NCBI RefSeq assembly: GCF_018424695.1
Contig: NZ_QTNQ01000039.1
Coordinates: 1 to 36,365 of the forward strand
Length of the DNA: 36,365 nt
Direction: 5' to 3'
Origin: Vannielia litorea
GTDB taxonomy: Bacteria; Pseudomonadota; Alphaproteobacteria; Rhodobacterales; Rhodobacteraceae
Below, piece by piece: positions 9,601 through 16,101 of the stretch. The translations under genes and the position numbers were made by a program. Every line of letters starts with the position of its first letter. Position 1 is the first letter of the stretch. A model generated the notes under the pieces. The model made no database searches. It was not told the origin of the DNA and worked only from the letters and a program-made list of their open reading frames with translations.

Positions 9601-10165
9601 GCTGAAACGGCAGGGGGTGAGCACGCTGGAGCAGGTGACGCTTCAGGTGCAACGCTCGCCCGCGGTGGTGAAACTGGCGGGCTCCGTGGCCGGGCGGCAG
9701 GAGCGCAAGAGCGCGCGGGGCAATCGCTTTGCCTTCGTGCAACTCTCTGATCCAACAGGGATTTACGAGGTGACCCTGTTCAGCGAGGCGCTGGAGAAAT
9801 CGCGCGACTTCCTGGAGACGGGCGCCAATGTGGTGGTGACCTGCGAGGCGACGATGGAGGCCGAACAGCTCAAGCTGCTGGGCCGCTCGGTTGCCCCGAT
9901 CGACGCGGTGGCCGCACAGGCCGGGCGGAGCGACATCCGGCTCTTCCTCGACGACATCGCGGCGGCGGCGGCGGTGAAGTCTTTGCTCGACCGGGCGGAG
10001 GCCGACAAGGCCAGCAAATCGCGCGGGTCGGTCGCGCTCTGCCTCATGGCAGCAGACCTGCCGGGAGAGGTGCACCTTGAGCTTGAGGGCGACTTTCCGG
10101 TAAATCCGCAGATCAAAAGCGCGCTCAAGTCCCTGGGCGGCGTTGTGACTGTTGAAGATATCTGA
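6668..10165 (+). CDS. dnaE: DNA polymerase III subunit alpha
   Basis: Catalytic subunit of the replicative polymerase holoenzyme. It has 1,165 residues, the usual DnaE size. The N-terminal PHP domain starts FIHLRVHTEYSLLEGAVPVK. The polymerase palm has PIGPGRGSGAGSLVAYAL and MPDFDIDFCMDRR, with Asp402 and Asp404 corresponding to the catalytic Asp401 and Asp403 of E. coli; the third carboxylate is Asp558 in VKFDFLGLKTL. The helix-hairpin-helix stretch follows PRPGPMENIPKY-like sequence and GFNKSHAAAYAVVSYQTAWL, and an OB fold lies near residues 990-1080 (VKLAGSVAGRQERKSARGNR). The start has AGGG seven bases upstream. It shares a 49-base divergent intergenic region with glsA. Confidence 0.98.
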   Translation: MSSPRFIHLRVHTEYSLLEGAVPVKKLAGLCEKAEMPAVAVTDTNNMFCALEASVTLSSAGIQPIMGCQVDLEYEQAAPGGKPVPPAPIVLLAQSERGYEALMKLNSCLYLRGDGQEAHVTLEDLEAHSGDVICLSGGPDGPVGRLLRAGQRPKAEILVDALHRIFGDRLYIELQRHPGEDGLPEAEAKSERGHVEMAYAKGIPLVATNDVYFPKPEIYEAHDALICIAEGAYVDQQEDRRRLTAQHYFKSAQEMATLFADLPEALENTVEIARRCAFMAYRRDPILPKFAENEVEELRRQANEGLQARLAVIPHAASVEEYQERLDFELGIIEGMGFPGYFLIVADFIKWSKDNGIPIGPGRGSGAGSLVAYALTITDLDPLRYALLFERFLNPERVSMPDFDIDFCMDRREETIRYVQEKYGRDRVGQIITFGALLSKAAVRDVGRVLQMPYGQVDRLSKMIPVEGVKPVSIEKALATEERLREEARAEEVVDRLLTYGQQVEGLLRNASTHAAGVVIGDRPLDELVPLYQDPRSDMPATQFNMKWVEQAGLVKFDFLGLKTLTVIQNAVDLINGGGRDIHIGPEGETLYEPPDGAVNEINAIPLDDEKSYKLYASAKTVAVFQVESSGMMDALRRMKPDCIEDIVALVALYRPGPMENIPKYCEVKNGLSERDTLHPTVDHILDETQGIIVYQEQVMQIAQEMAGYSLGGADLLRRAMGKKIQEAMDAEKPKFLAGAKENGVDEKKAQETWALLDKFANYGFNKSHAAAYAVVSYQTAWLKANHPVEFMAAVMNCDIHLTDKLAVYAEEVRRGLDIEIIPPCVNRSLESFSVKDGKVVYALGALKNVGADAMRLIVEARDGREFVSLYDFARRVDLKKIGKRPLEMLARAGAFDTLDANRHRVFAALDPLVSYSSAIHDQRASAQVSLFGEAGDDLPEPRLPQVDDWMVGERLGEEHKAIGFYLSGHPLDDYMGPLKRQGVSTLEQVTLQVQRSPAVVKLAGSVAGRQERKSARGNRFAFVQLSDPTGIYEVTLFSEALEKSRDFLETGANVVVTCEATMEAEQLKLLGRSVAPIDAVAAQAGRSDIRLFLDDIAAAAAVKSLLDRAEADKASKSRGSVALCLMAADLPGEVHLELEGDFPVNPQIKSALKSLGGVVTVEDI

Positions 10166-10173
10166 CTGCTGCC

Positions 10174-10704
10174 ATGAAGAAAATTTTACTCCTGACTGCG
10201 CTGACCGCGCTCCTTTCCGCTTGTGCCTCTCTGCCCGAGACCAAGGGCACCGCCTCATCCAAGTCGCCCCAAGCGACGCTGCCCTTTGGCGCGGTGGAAG
10301 AAAGCTGCGCGGCCAAGGGCCGGGAACTGGGCCAGCTGATCGAGAAGAACGGGCGCTGGAAGCTCTATGACACGCGCCCGGGCACGGTGGGGCCGCGCAA
10401 CTTTTTCGTCACCGGCTTCAGCGATGGCTGCCCGCGCAAGGTGACGGGGGCGGTGGCGCTGTTTGGCGATCTCGCGCTCTATGAGCTGGTCAACTACGGC
10501 GGCGGAGGCGGCGCGCTGCGCACCGAGACCGACAAGGCCTATGCGGGCATCCGCGGCTGTGGCGCCGGGGTGTGCAGCGACGGCAAGCTGAAGCGGCTGT
10601 CGCGCTCGACGGCCTTTGTCAGCGTATACCCGACGCCCGGCTCCCGGCAGAGCTTTGAGCTGCTCATGCACAAGCGCAAGCTGGTGGCTGCGGCGGTTCG
10701 GTAG
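10174..10704 (+). CDS. Small outer-membrane lipoprotein of unknown function
   Basis: A 176-residue protein with a lipoprotein signal, MKKILLLTALTALLSAC, giving the lipobox LSAC with Cys17 as the lipidated residue. The +2 residue is Ala, not Asp, which favours outer-membrane sorting. The mature part has four further cysteines (45, 86, 129, 134) that could form two periplasmic disulfides, the last three in SDGCPRK, RGCGAG and VCSDG. I do not recognise the domain. It starts eight bases after the dnaE stop without a clear ribosome-binding site, so it may be co-transcribed with dnaE by read-through. No functional link to replication is implied. Confidence 0.85.
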   Translation: MKKILLLTALTALLSACASLPETKGTASSKSPQATLPFGAVEESCAAKGRELGQLIEKNGRWKLYDTRPGTVGPRNFFVTGFSDGCPRKVTGAVALFGDLALYELVNYGGGGGALRTETDKAYAGIRGCGAGVCSDGKLKRLSRSTAFVSVYPTPGSRQSFELLMHKRKLVAAAVR

Positions 10705-10708
10705 CGCA

Positions 10709-10730
10709 CGAATTTTCGTACGAAAATTCG
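10709..10730. repeat. Perfect 22-bp palindrome between convergent genes
   Basis: The two 11-base halves CGAATTTTCGT and ACGAAAATTCG are exact reverse complements with no spacer. It begins five bases after the lipoprotein stop and lies 21 bases before the slyX stop, between convergent genes. As RNA it could fold into an eight- or nine-pair stem on either strand and so may act as a bidirectional terminator; the A/T-rich centre is also compatible with a protein-binding or dispersed intergenic element. Confidence 0.8.
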
Positions 10731-10751
10731 GGGGTCGCGAGGCGCAGGGTC

Positions 10752-10952
10752 TCAGTAATGCGGGGGGCGTTCGTCGCCCAGAACCACGCCGCCGGTGTTG
10801 CCCTCGGCCTCCGCCTCGGCGGCGCGCTTCATCAGCAAGTCCACCCGGCGTTCCAGCGTATCGAGCCTGCGGCCCTGGCCGACGACCATTTCATGCAGGT
10901 CTTCCACGGCGCGGGTGATATGGGCGAGTTCTTCTTCGAGGCGGTCTGTCAT
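10752..10952 (-). CDS. slyX: SlyX family protein
   Basis: A 66-residue, almost wholly helical protein. The coiled-coil heptads run from LEEELAHITRAVEDLHEM through QGRRLDTLERRVDLLMKR, and the protein ends DERPPHY, the PPHY tail being the hallmark of SlyX. Its molecular function is not established. No Shine-Dalgarno sequence is evident before the ATG at 10950-10952. It is a single gene, convergent with the dnaE-lipoprotein pair and divergent from hisS. Confidence 0.9.
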   Translation of the reverse strand: MTDRLEEELAHITRAVEDLHEMVVGQGRRLDTLERRVDLLMKRAAEAEAEGNTGGVVLGDERPPHY

Positions 10953-11057
10953 GGCGCTCTGGTAGCCGATTGCGGGGCGCGCCGATAGCCCCTGCCTTGC
11001 GGGTTGGCCCCCTCTGCGCTATGCCCCGCGCGACTGGTGAGCGAGGCCTCCGAGACC

Positions 11058-12527
11058 ATGGCGAAAGTGAAAAAGCAGCCCCGGCCCAAGGCCGAAACGC
11101 CCAAGGGCTTCCGCGACTATTTTGGCGCGGAAGTAGATGAGCGGAACGCAATGCTGGCCGAGATCGCGCGGGTCTATGCGCTCTACGGGTTCGATCCGCT
11201 GGAGACGAGCGGCGTGGAGACGGTGGAGGCGCTGGGCAAGTTCCTCCCGGATGTGGACCGGCCGAACGAGGGCGTCTTTGCCTGGGAAGAGGACGACAGC
11301 GGTTGGGTGGCCCTGCGCTATGACCTGACAGCCCCGCTCGCGCGGGTGGCGGCGCAATACCGGAATGACCTGCCCGCGCCCTATCGGCGCTATGCGATGG
11401 GGCCGGTCTGGCGGAACGAGAAGCCCGGGCCGGGGCGGTTTCGGCAGTTCTATCAGTGCGATGCGGATACGGTTGGCTCGGCGTCCCCAGCGGCGGATGC
11501 CGAGATTTGCGCGATGCTGGCGGATACGCTGGAGGCGGTGGGGATTCCGCGTGGGGATTACCTGGTGCGGATCAACAACCGCAAGGTGCTGAACGGGGTG
11601 CTGGAGTGCATGGGCCTCTCGGATGACGCCCAGCGGGATGCTGTGCTGCGCACCATCGACAAGTTCGACAAGGTGGGCGAGGCCGGTGTGCGCGAGCTTC
11701 TGGGCAAGGGCCGCAAGGATGACAGCGGGGCTTTCATCGAGGGTGTTGGGCTGGCACAGGAACAGGCCGATCCGGTGGTGGCGTTTTTGACATCCAAGGC
11801 CGCGAGCGCCGAGGAGACCTTTTTGAATTTGCGCGACGCCGTCGGCGAGAGCGCGGTGGGGGCCGAGGGCATCGCCGAGCTGGAGCAGATCGCCGCGCTT
11901 CTGGCGGCACAGGGCTATGGGCCGGACCGGATCGAGGTGGACCCGAGCGTGGTGCGCGGCCTTGGGTATTATACCGGCCCGGTTTTCGAGGCCGAACTTA
12001 CCTTCGAGATCACCGATGAGAAGGGGCGGCCCCGGCAGTTTGGCTCGGTTGCGGGCGGTGGGCGCTATGATGATCTGGTGAAGCGGTTCACCGGGCAGGC
12101 GGTTCCGGCCACCGGGGTTTCGATCGGGGTGGATCGTCTCTTGGCGGCGCTTCGGGCGAAGGGGCGGCTTTCCGGTGAGACCCGGGGGCCGGTGGTGGTT
12201 ACCGTGATGGACCGGGAGCGGATGGCGGACTATCAGGCGATGGTGGGGGAGCTGCGCAGCGCAGGAATTCGCGCCGAGGTCTATCTCGGCAATCCCAAGA
12301 ACTTCGGCAACCAGTTGAAATACGCCGACAAACGCGCCTCGCCCGTGGCCGTGATCCAGGGCGGGGACGAGGCCGAGCGGGGCGTGGTGCAGTTGAAAGA
12401 CCTCGTGCTGGGCGCCAAGCTGGCCGAGGGGCTCAGCCGTGAGGAATGGGCCGAGCAACCGGCGCAGGTGGAAGTGGCGCGGGCCGATCTGGTGGCCGAA
12501 GTGCAAAAGATGCTGGACCGCGACTGA
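11058..12527 (+). CDS. hisS: Histidyl-tRNA synthetase
   Basis: Class II aminoacyl-tRNA synthetase that charges tRNA-His in the cytoplasm; 489 residues. It opens with PKGFRDYFG. Motif 2 is [21 protein letters not shown]. The histidine-specific blocks are [13 protein letters not shown] and, later, [14 protein letters not shown], with motif 3 [14 protein letters not shown]. The C-terminal anticodon-binding domain includes [15 protein letters not shown] and [21 protein letters not shown]. The frame is open from 11004, but I chose the ATG at 11058 because [17 protein letters not shown] leads directly into the conserved N-terminus. Its stop overlaps the hisZ start by one base (TGATG), forming an operon with the first histidine-biosynthesis genes. 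Confidence 0.97.
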   Translation: MAKVKKQPRPKAETPKGFRDYFGAEVDERNAMLAEIARVYALYGFDPLETSGVETVEALGKFLPDVDRPNEGVFAWEEDDSGWVALRYDLTAPLARVAAQYRNDLPAPYRRYAMGPVWRNEKPGPGRFRQFYQCDADTVGSASPAADAEICAMLADTLEAVGIPRGDYLVRINNRKVLNGVLECMGLSDDAQRDAVLRTIDKFDKVGEAGVRELLGKGRKDDSGAFIEGVGLAQEQADPVVAFLTSKAASAEETFLNLRDAVGESAVGAEGIAELEQIAALLAAQGYGPDRIEVDPSVVRGLGYYTGPVFEAELTFEITDEKGRPRQFGSVAGGGRYDDLVKRFTGQAVPATGVSIGVDRLLAALRAKGRLSGETRGPVVVTVMDRERMADYQAMVGELRSAGIRAEVYLGNPKNFGNQLKYADKRASPVAVIQGGDEAERGVVQLKDLVLGAKLAEGLSREEWAEQPAQVEVARADLVAEVQKMLDRD

Positions 12528-13624
12528 TGCTCAAGGAGGTGCCGCGCGAGGAGGTCACGCGCCTCATCACCCTGTTCGAGGCGGCGGGCGCGGTGCGCGT
12601 GGGGGCCGATGTGCTGCAACCGGCGGACACGCTGCTGGACCTTTATGGCGAGGAAATCCGGGCACGGGCCTATGTGACGACCGACCCGCTGCGCGGCGAG
12701 CTGATGCTACGGCCCGACTTCACGGTGCCGGTGGTGCAGGCCCATATGGCGCAGGGGCAAGAGCCGGCGCGCTATTGCTATGCGGGCACGGTCTTTCGGA
12801 TGCAGGAAGAAGACACCGGACGCCCGAGCGAGTTTGAGCAGGTGGGCTTCGAGCTGTTTGACCGCGGAGATCGCGCCCGGGCGGATGCCGAGGTGTTTTC
12901 GCTCATGTCTCAATGCCTTGAGGGGCGCGGGTTGCGGGCGGCGATTGGCGATATCGGGCTGCTGAGCGCGGCGGTGGCCGGGCTCTCGACCTCCGAAAAA
13001 CGGCGTGCGGCGCTGATGCGCCACCTCTGGCGGCCCCGCAGGTTCAAGGCGCTTCTGGACCGGTTCGGCGGGCGAACGAAAGTGCCCGCCTCCCGCGCGG
13101 CGCTGCTGGCGCGGCTGGCCGAGGAGTCTGCCGAGAAGGTGCTGGCGGGCGCGGGGGTGGAGATTGGCAAACGGCGGCCCGAAGAAGTGCTTGCCCGGAT
13201 GGCCGCACTCCAAGCCGATGCGGCAGAGCCGCCCATCCCCGAGGCGGAGCTGGAGCTGCTCGACGATTTGCTGGCTGTGCGCGCTTCACCGGTGGATGCG
13301 CTGGAGCATCTGCGCGACCTCGCGGTGGACATGCCGGGCCTCGGCCCGGCGCTCGACACCTTCGCGGCGCGGCTCGATGCGCTGGCCGATGCGGGGGTGG
13401 AGCTTGAGGCGCTTGCGTTTGAAGGCTCGTTCGGGCGCACGCTGCTGGAATATTACGATGGGTTCGTCTTTGGCTTCTTCGCCCCGCAACGGCCCGATCT
13501 GCCCGCCGTCGCCAGTGGCGGGCGCTATGATGCGCTGTGCCGGGTGCTGGGGCAGGGCCGCGAGATTCCGGCGGTGGGCGCGGTGATCCGCCCGGCGCTG
13601 CTGGCCGAGCTGGAGGGGGCGTGA
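12527..13624 (+). CDS. hisZ: ATP phosphoribosyltransferase regulatory subunit HisZ
   Basis: A HisS paralogue without aminoacylation activity. It assembles with the short form of HisG into an active, histidine-inhibited ATP phosphoribosyltransferase, the first step of histidine synthesis. The 365 residues keep the class II core, with LMLRPDFTVPVVQAHM, YCYAGTVFRMQ, FEQVGFELFD and VASGGRYDALCRVLG. The histidine-specific LGYYTG block of HisS is replaced by TLLEYYDGFVFGFF. The start is the ATG that overlaps the hisS stop; an AAGGAGGTG sequence just inside the gene is too late to serve it. One-base overlaps on both sides indicate tight coupling with hisS and hisG. Confidence 0.94.
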   Translation: MLKEVPREEVTRLITLFEAAGAVRVGADVLQPADTLLDLYGEEIRARAYVTTDPLRGELMLRPDFTVPVVQAHMAQGQEPARYCYAGTVFRMQEEDTGRPSEFEQVGFELFDRGDRARADAEVFSLMSQCLEGRGLRAAIGDIGLLSAAVAGLSTSEKRRAALMRHLWRPRRFKALLDRFGGRTKVPASRAALLARLAEESAEKVLAGAGVEIGKRRPEEVLARMAALQADAAEPPIPEAELELLDDLLAVRASPVDALEHLRDLAVDMPGLGPALDTFAARLDALADAGVELEALAFEGSFGRTLLEYYDGFVFGFFAPQRPDLPAVASGGRYDALCRVLGQGREIPAVGAVIRPALLAELEGA

Positions 13625-14313
13625 TGCTGAAGCTGGGCGTGCCCTCGAAGGGCCGGCTGATGGACAAGACCTTCGACTGGTTCGGCGCGCGGGGCGTGGG
13701 CCTCAAGCGGACCGGCAGCGAGCGCGAATATGCAGGCGCGGTTGAGGGCGTTGAGGGCTGCGAGCTGCACCTGCTGAGTGCGGGCGAGATCCCGGCTGCG
13801 CTGGCGGATGGGCGCATTCACCTTGGTGTCACCGGCACCGACCTTGTGCGCGAGAAGATCGCCGGGTGGGAGCAGCGGATCGAGGAGTTGGAGCCGCTGG
13901 GCTTTGGCCAGGCGAACCTCATCATCGCCGTGCCCGCCTGTTGGGCGGATGTGGATACGCTGGACGATCTGGACGCCGCCGCCGCCGCCTTTCGCGCCAC
14001 CCATGGCCACCGGCTGAGGATTGCCACCAAGTATCACCGGCTGATCCGCGAGTTTCTGCGTCAGAACGGGGTGGCCGACTATGCGCTGGTGGACAGCCAG
14101 GGCGCGACGGAGGGCACGGTGAAGAACGAAACCGCGGAGGCGGTGGCCGATATCACCTCCTCCGGCGAAACGCTGCGGGCCAATCACCTGAAGATTCTCG
14201 CCGACGGGCTCGTGCACCGCAGCCAGGCCACGCTGTTTCGGGCGCGGGGCGGCGACTGGGGCGAGGCGGAGCGGGCGAGCCTTGCCGCGCTGAAGGGAAA
14301 GCTCGGGATCTGA
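13624..14313 (+). CDS. hisG: ATP phosphoribosyltransferase catalytic subunit, short form
   Basis: Condenses ATP with PRPP to give N1-(5'-phosphoribosyl)-ATP, the committed step of histidine biosynthesis. At 229 residues it is the short form, which lacks the C-terminal ACT-like regulatory domain and needs HisZ, encoded immediately upstream. Family blocks are LGVPSKGRLMDKTFDWF, VTGTDLVREKI, RIATKYHRLIREF and the PRPP-binding stretch near VKNETAEAVADITSSGETLR. The ATG overlaps the hisZ stop by one base. The other histidine-pathway genes are not in the window. Confidence 0.96.
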   Translation: MLKLGVPSKGRLMDKTFDWFGARGVGLKRTGSEREYAGAVEGVEGCELHLLSAGEIPAALADGRIHLGVTGTDLVREKIAGWEQRIEELEPLGFGQANLIIAVPACWADVDTLDDLDAAAAAFRATHGHRLRIATKYHRLIREFLRQNGVADYALVDSQGATEGTVKNETAEAVADITSSGETLRANHLKILADGLVHRSQATLFRARGGDWGEAERASLAALKGKLGI

Positions 14314-14375
14314 GCCGGTTTGCGCTTGGCGGCAGCGGGGCATAGCATGGCTGCAACCGCAAGGGAGTGCGCGTA

Positions 14376-14972
14376 ATGATCGAACTTTCCGGCATGTACG
14401 AAGAGGAAATCGGCCTCTTCCTGGAGTGGCTCGCCCGGCGCGAGCGCTTCGTGGCCTTTGAGGGCGCGCAGGTGGTGAGCGAGGGCGGCATTGGCCATAT
14501 CGCCGTGCCGCTGGAGTTTGGCCCCACCTTCCAGGGCCGCCGGATCGCCACGGTGGGCGCGCCCTATCGCATTCCCAAGGTGGACCTCGGCAATGCCTGT
14601 TGCCCGCATTTCTCCATCGGCAAGATCACCACGGGAGCAGAGGACATCGTTTTTGAGGATGTGCCGATCGTGATGCATGGCCACCAGGGCAGCCATTGGC
14701 CGGGCTGCGGCACGGCGCAGGTGTTCGTGGCCGAGGGCTGGCGGCGCGGGCCTTCGCCGCATGATCGCTGGAGCTTTGGCCCGGCGGCGAACAGCGGTGG
14801 CTTCACCATCAACGCGGGGGATGACCCCGACGACCTCGACCTGCCGGGCAAGCCGAAAAAGCCAGAGCCCTTGCCGGGGGCCTTCGGCATTCGTGCCGGG
14901 GATGATCCGGAGGCGATGATCCGGATGATGCAGGCGATGTCGGGCCTTCAGGGTGGCAAGGACGACGGTTAG
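14376..14972 (+). CDS. Uncharacterised protein with a His/Cys-rich core
   Basis: A 198-residue protein that I do not recognise. The ATG at 14376 follows AAGGGAG at a spacing of 8; an in-frame GTG at 14367 overlaps that site and is less likely. Residues 75-111 are rich in possible metal ligands: ACCPHF (Cys75, Cys76, His78), VMHGHQGSH (His101, His103, His107) and PGCG (Cys111). The short beta-rich pattern with QVFVAEGWRRG weakly recalls PAAR-type proteins, but I could not confirm that motif. The C-terminus repeats AGDDPDD and AGDDPEA around a proline/lysine linker. No signal peptide or membrane segment is seen. It follows hisG by 62 bases and may be co-transcribed. Confidence 0.8.
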   Translation: MIELSGMYEEEIGLFLEWLARRERFVAFEGAQVVSEGGIGHIAVPLEFGPTFQGRRIATVGAPYRIPKVDLGNACCPHFSIGKITTGAEDIVFEDVPIVMHGHQGSHWPGCGTAQVFVAEGWRRGPSPHDRWSFGPAANSGGFTINAGDDPDDLDLPGKPKKPEPLPGAFGIRAGDDPEAMIRMMQAMSGLQGGKDDG

Positions 14973-15021
14973 GCGGGGCTTGGCCTGCGGCTGGTGGGCT
15001 GGGCAAGAACGGGAGGCAGAT

Positions 15022-15558
15022 ATGAGCGAAAGCGGCTTGGGGCCGATCCCCGATGCGGATTGGCCCGAGGAAATCGCCGATCTGCGCGACGGGTTTGCCG
15101 GGCAACTGAACGTCTACCGGACCATGGCGCATGATCCCGCGCTGGTGCGGGCCTGGGCGCCGCTGCGGCAGCATCTGGTAAAGGACAGCGCCCTCGGCCC
15201 GGAGCGCTCGGAGATCGTGATCTTGCGGGTCGGGGTGCGGCTAGGTTCGGCCTATGAATGGGCCCATCACGTGAGCCGGGCGCGGAGCCTCGGCATGGAA
15301 GATGCGCGCATTGCGGCGGTCCGCGACGCGGGGCTGGAGGGAGACAGGCAGCTGGTCCGCGCGGTGGATGCCATGCTGGACGATCACCAGCTGCCCGCCG
15401 CGCTGGAGGCGGAGCTGCGCGCCGAGATCGGCACTGCGGCGCTGTTTGACCTGATTGCGACGGTGGGCTTTTACCTGACGCTCGGCACGATCCTGAATAC
15501 CTATGACGTGCCGGTGGATGCCGCGATTGCAGAGGAAATGGCGGTGCGACCGCTCTGA
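15022..15558 (+). CDS. Carboxymuconolactone decarboxylase (AhpD-like) family protein
   Basis: A 178-residue all-helical protein of the CMD/AhpD-like superfamily. The signature region is SEIVILRVGVRLGSAYEWAHHVSRARSLGM, quoted here in overlapping parts: SEIVILRVGVRLG, then YEWAHHVSRARSLGM. The YEWxHH pattern marks the non-CxxC branch, so a peroxidase role like AhpD is unlikely. The true reaction is unknown; family members include aromatic-lactone decarboxylases, but the gene is about 10 kb from the aromatic locus of this window. The ATG at 15022 has GGGAGG at a spacing of 5, which decides the start over the open frame from 14953. Confidence 0.88.
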   Translation: MSESGLGPIPDADWPEEIADLRDGFAGQLNVYRTMAHDPALVRAWAPLRQHLVKDSALGPERSEIVILRVGVRLGSAYEWAHHVSRARSLGMEDARIAAVRDAGLEGDRQLVRAVDAMLDDHQLPAALEAELRAEIGTAALFDLIATVGFYLTLGTILNTYDVPVDAAIAEEMAVRPL

Positions 15559-15595
15559 GCAGTCAGGGCGACGCCATGTTCGCCAAGGCGCGGCA

Positions 15596-15991
15596 CTATC
15601 CGCCGTAGTCGGCGTCCGACACCTTGTCCAGCCAGGTCACGGTGGAGCCGTCGATGGCTTCCTGAATGGCGATGTGGCTCATCGCGGTTTCTGGCGCGGC
15701 GCCGTGCCAGTGCTTCTCACCGGCGGGGAACCAGACGACATCACCCGCGCTGATCTCTTCCACCGGGCCACCCTCGCGCTGCACGCGGCCCTTGCCGAAG
15801 GTCACGATCAGGGTTTGGCCGGCGGGATGGGTGTGCCATGCGGTGCGCGCGCCGGGCTCGAAGGTCACCTGTGCGCCAACGGCGCGCCCGGGCGGTTCGG
15901 CGCGGAACAGCGGGTCGATCCGGACGGTGCCGGTGAAGTATTCTTCCGGGCCGGTCGTCGATGGCGCGGAGCCAGAGCGGGTGATGTGCAT
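15596..15991 (-). CDS. Small cupin-domain protein
   Basis: A 131-residue single-domain cupin. Motif 1 is [19 protein letters not shown], carrying the two histidines of the metal site. Motif 2 is [17 protein letters not shown], with the later histidine. The length and ending, [20 protein letters not shown], match small cupins resembling carboxymuconolactone-decarboxylase-associated cupins. The substrate is unknown. AGGAG lies eight bases before the ATG. The gene is convergent with the CMD-like gene across 37 bases, and downstream of nrdJ on the same strand; a perfect 7-bp hairpin (16009-16025) lies between nrdJ and this gene. Confidence 0.88.
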   Translation of the reverse strand: MHITRSGSAPSTTGPEEYFTGTVRIDPLFRAEPPGRAVGAQVTFEPGARTAWHTHPAGQTLIVTFGKGRVQREGGPVEEISAGDVVWFPAGEKHWHGAAPETAMSHIAIQEAIDGSTVTWLDKVSDADYGG

Positions 15992-16101
15992 TCGCTATCT
16001 CCTGCGGTGGCGCGGAAGCCGCGCCCGGTGGGGCCAGGCTAGCAGCCTGACCGCCAGGATGGAACGTGCGTGCGAGGCCGTCAGCGCTGTGGTGGGCTGC
16101 C

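Noticed and set aside
6629..10258. A 1,209-codon open frame antisense to dnaE
   Set aside because: It lies opposite a certain dnaE gene and is rich in His, Arg, Leu and Gln, as expected from reading high-GC coding DNA backwards. It shows no recognisable domain.
16009..16025. Perfect 7-bp hairpin GGCGCGG-AAG-CCGCGCC between nrdJ and the cupin gene
   Set aside because: It has no T tract and lies in very GC-rich sequence where such stems arise by chance; I did not call it a terminator.
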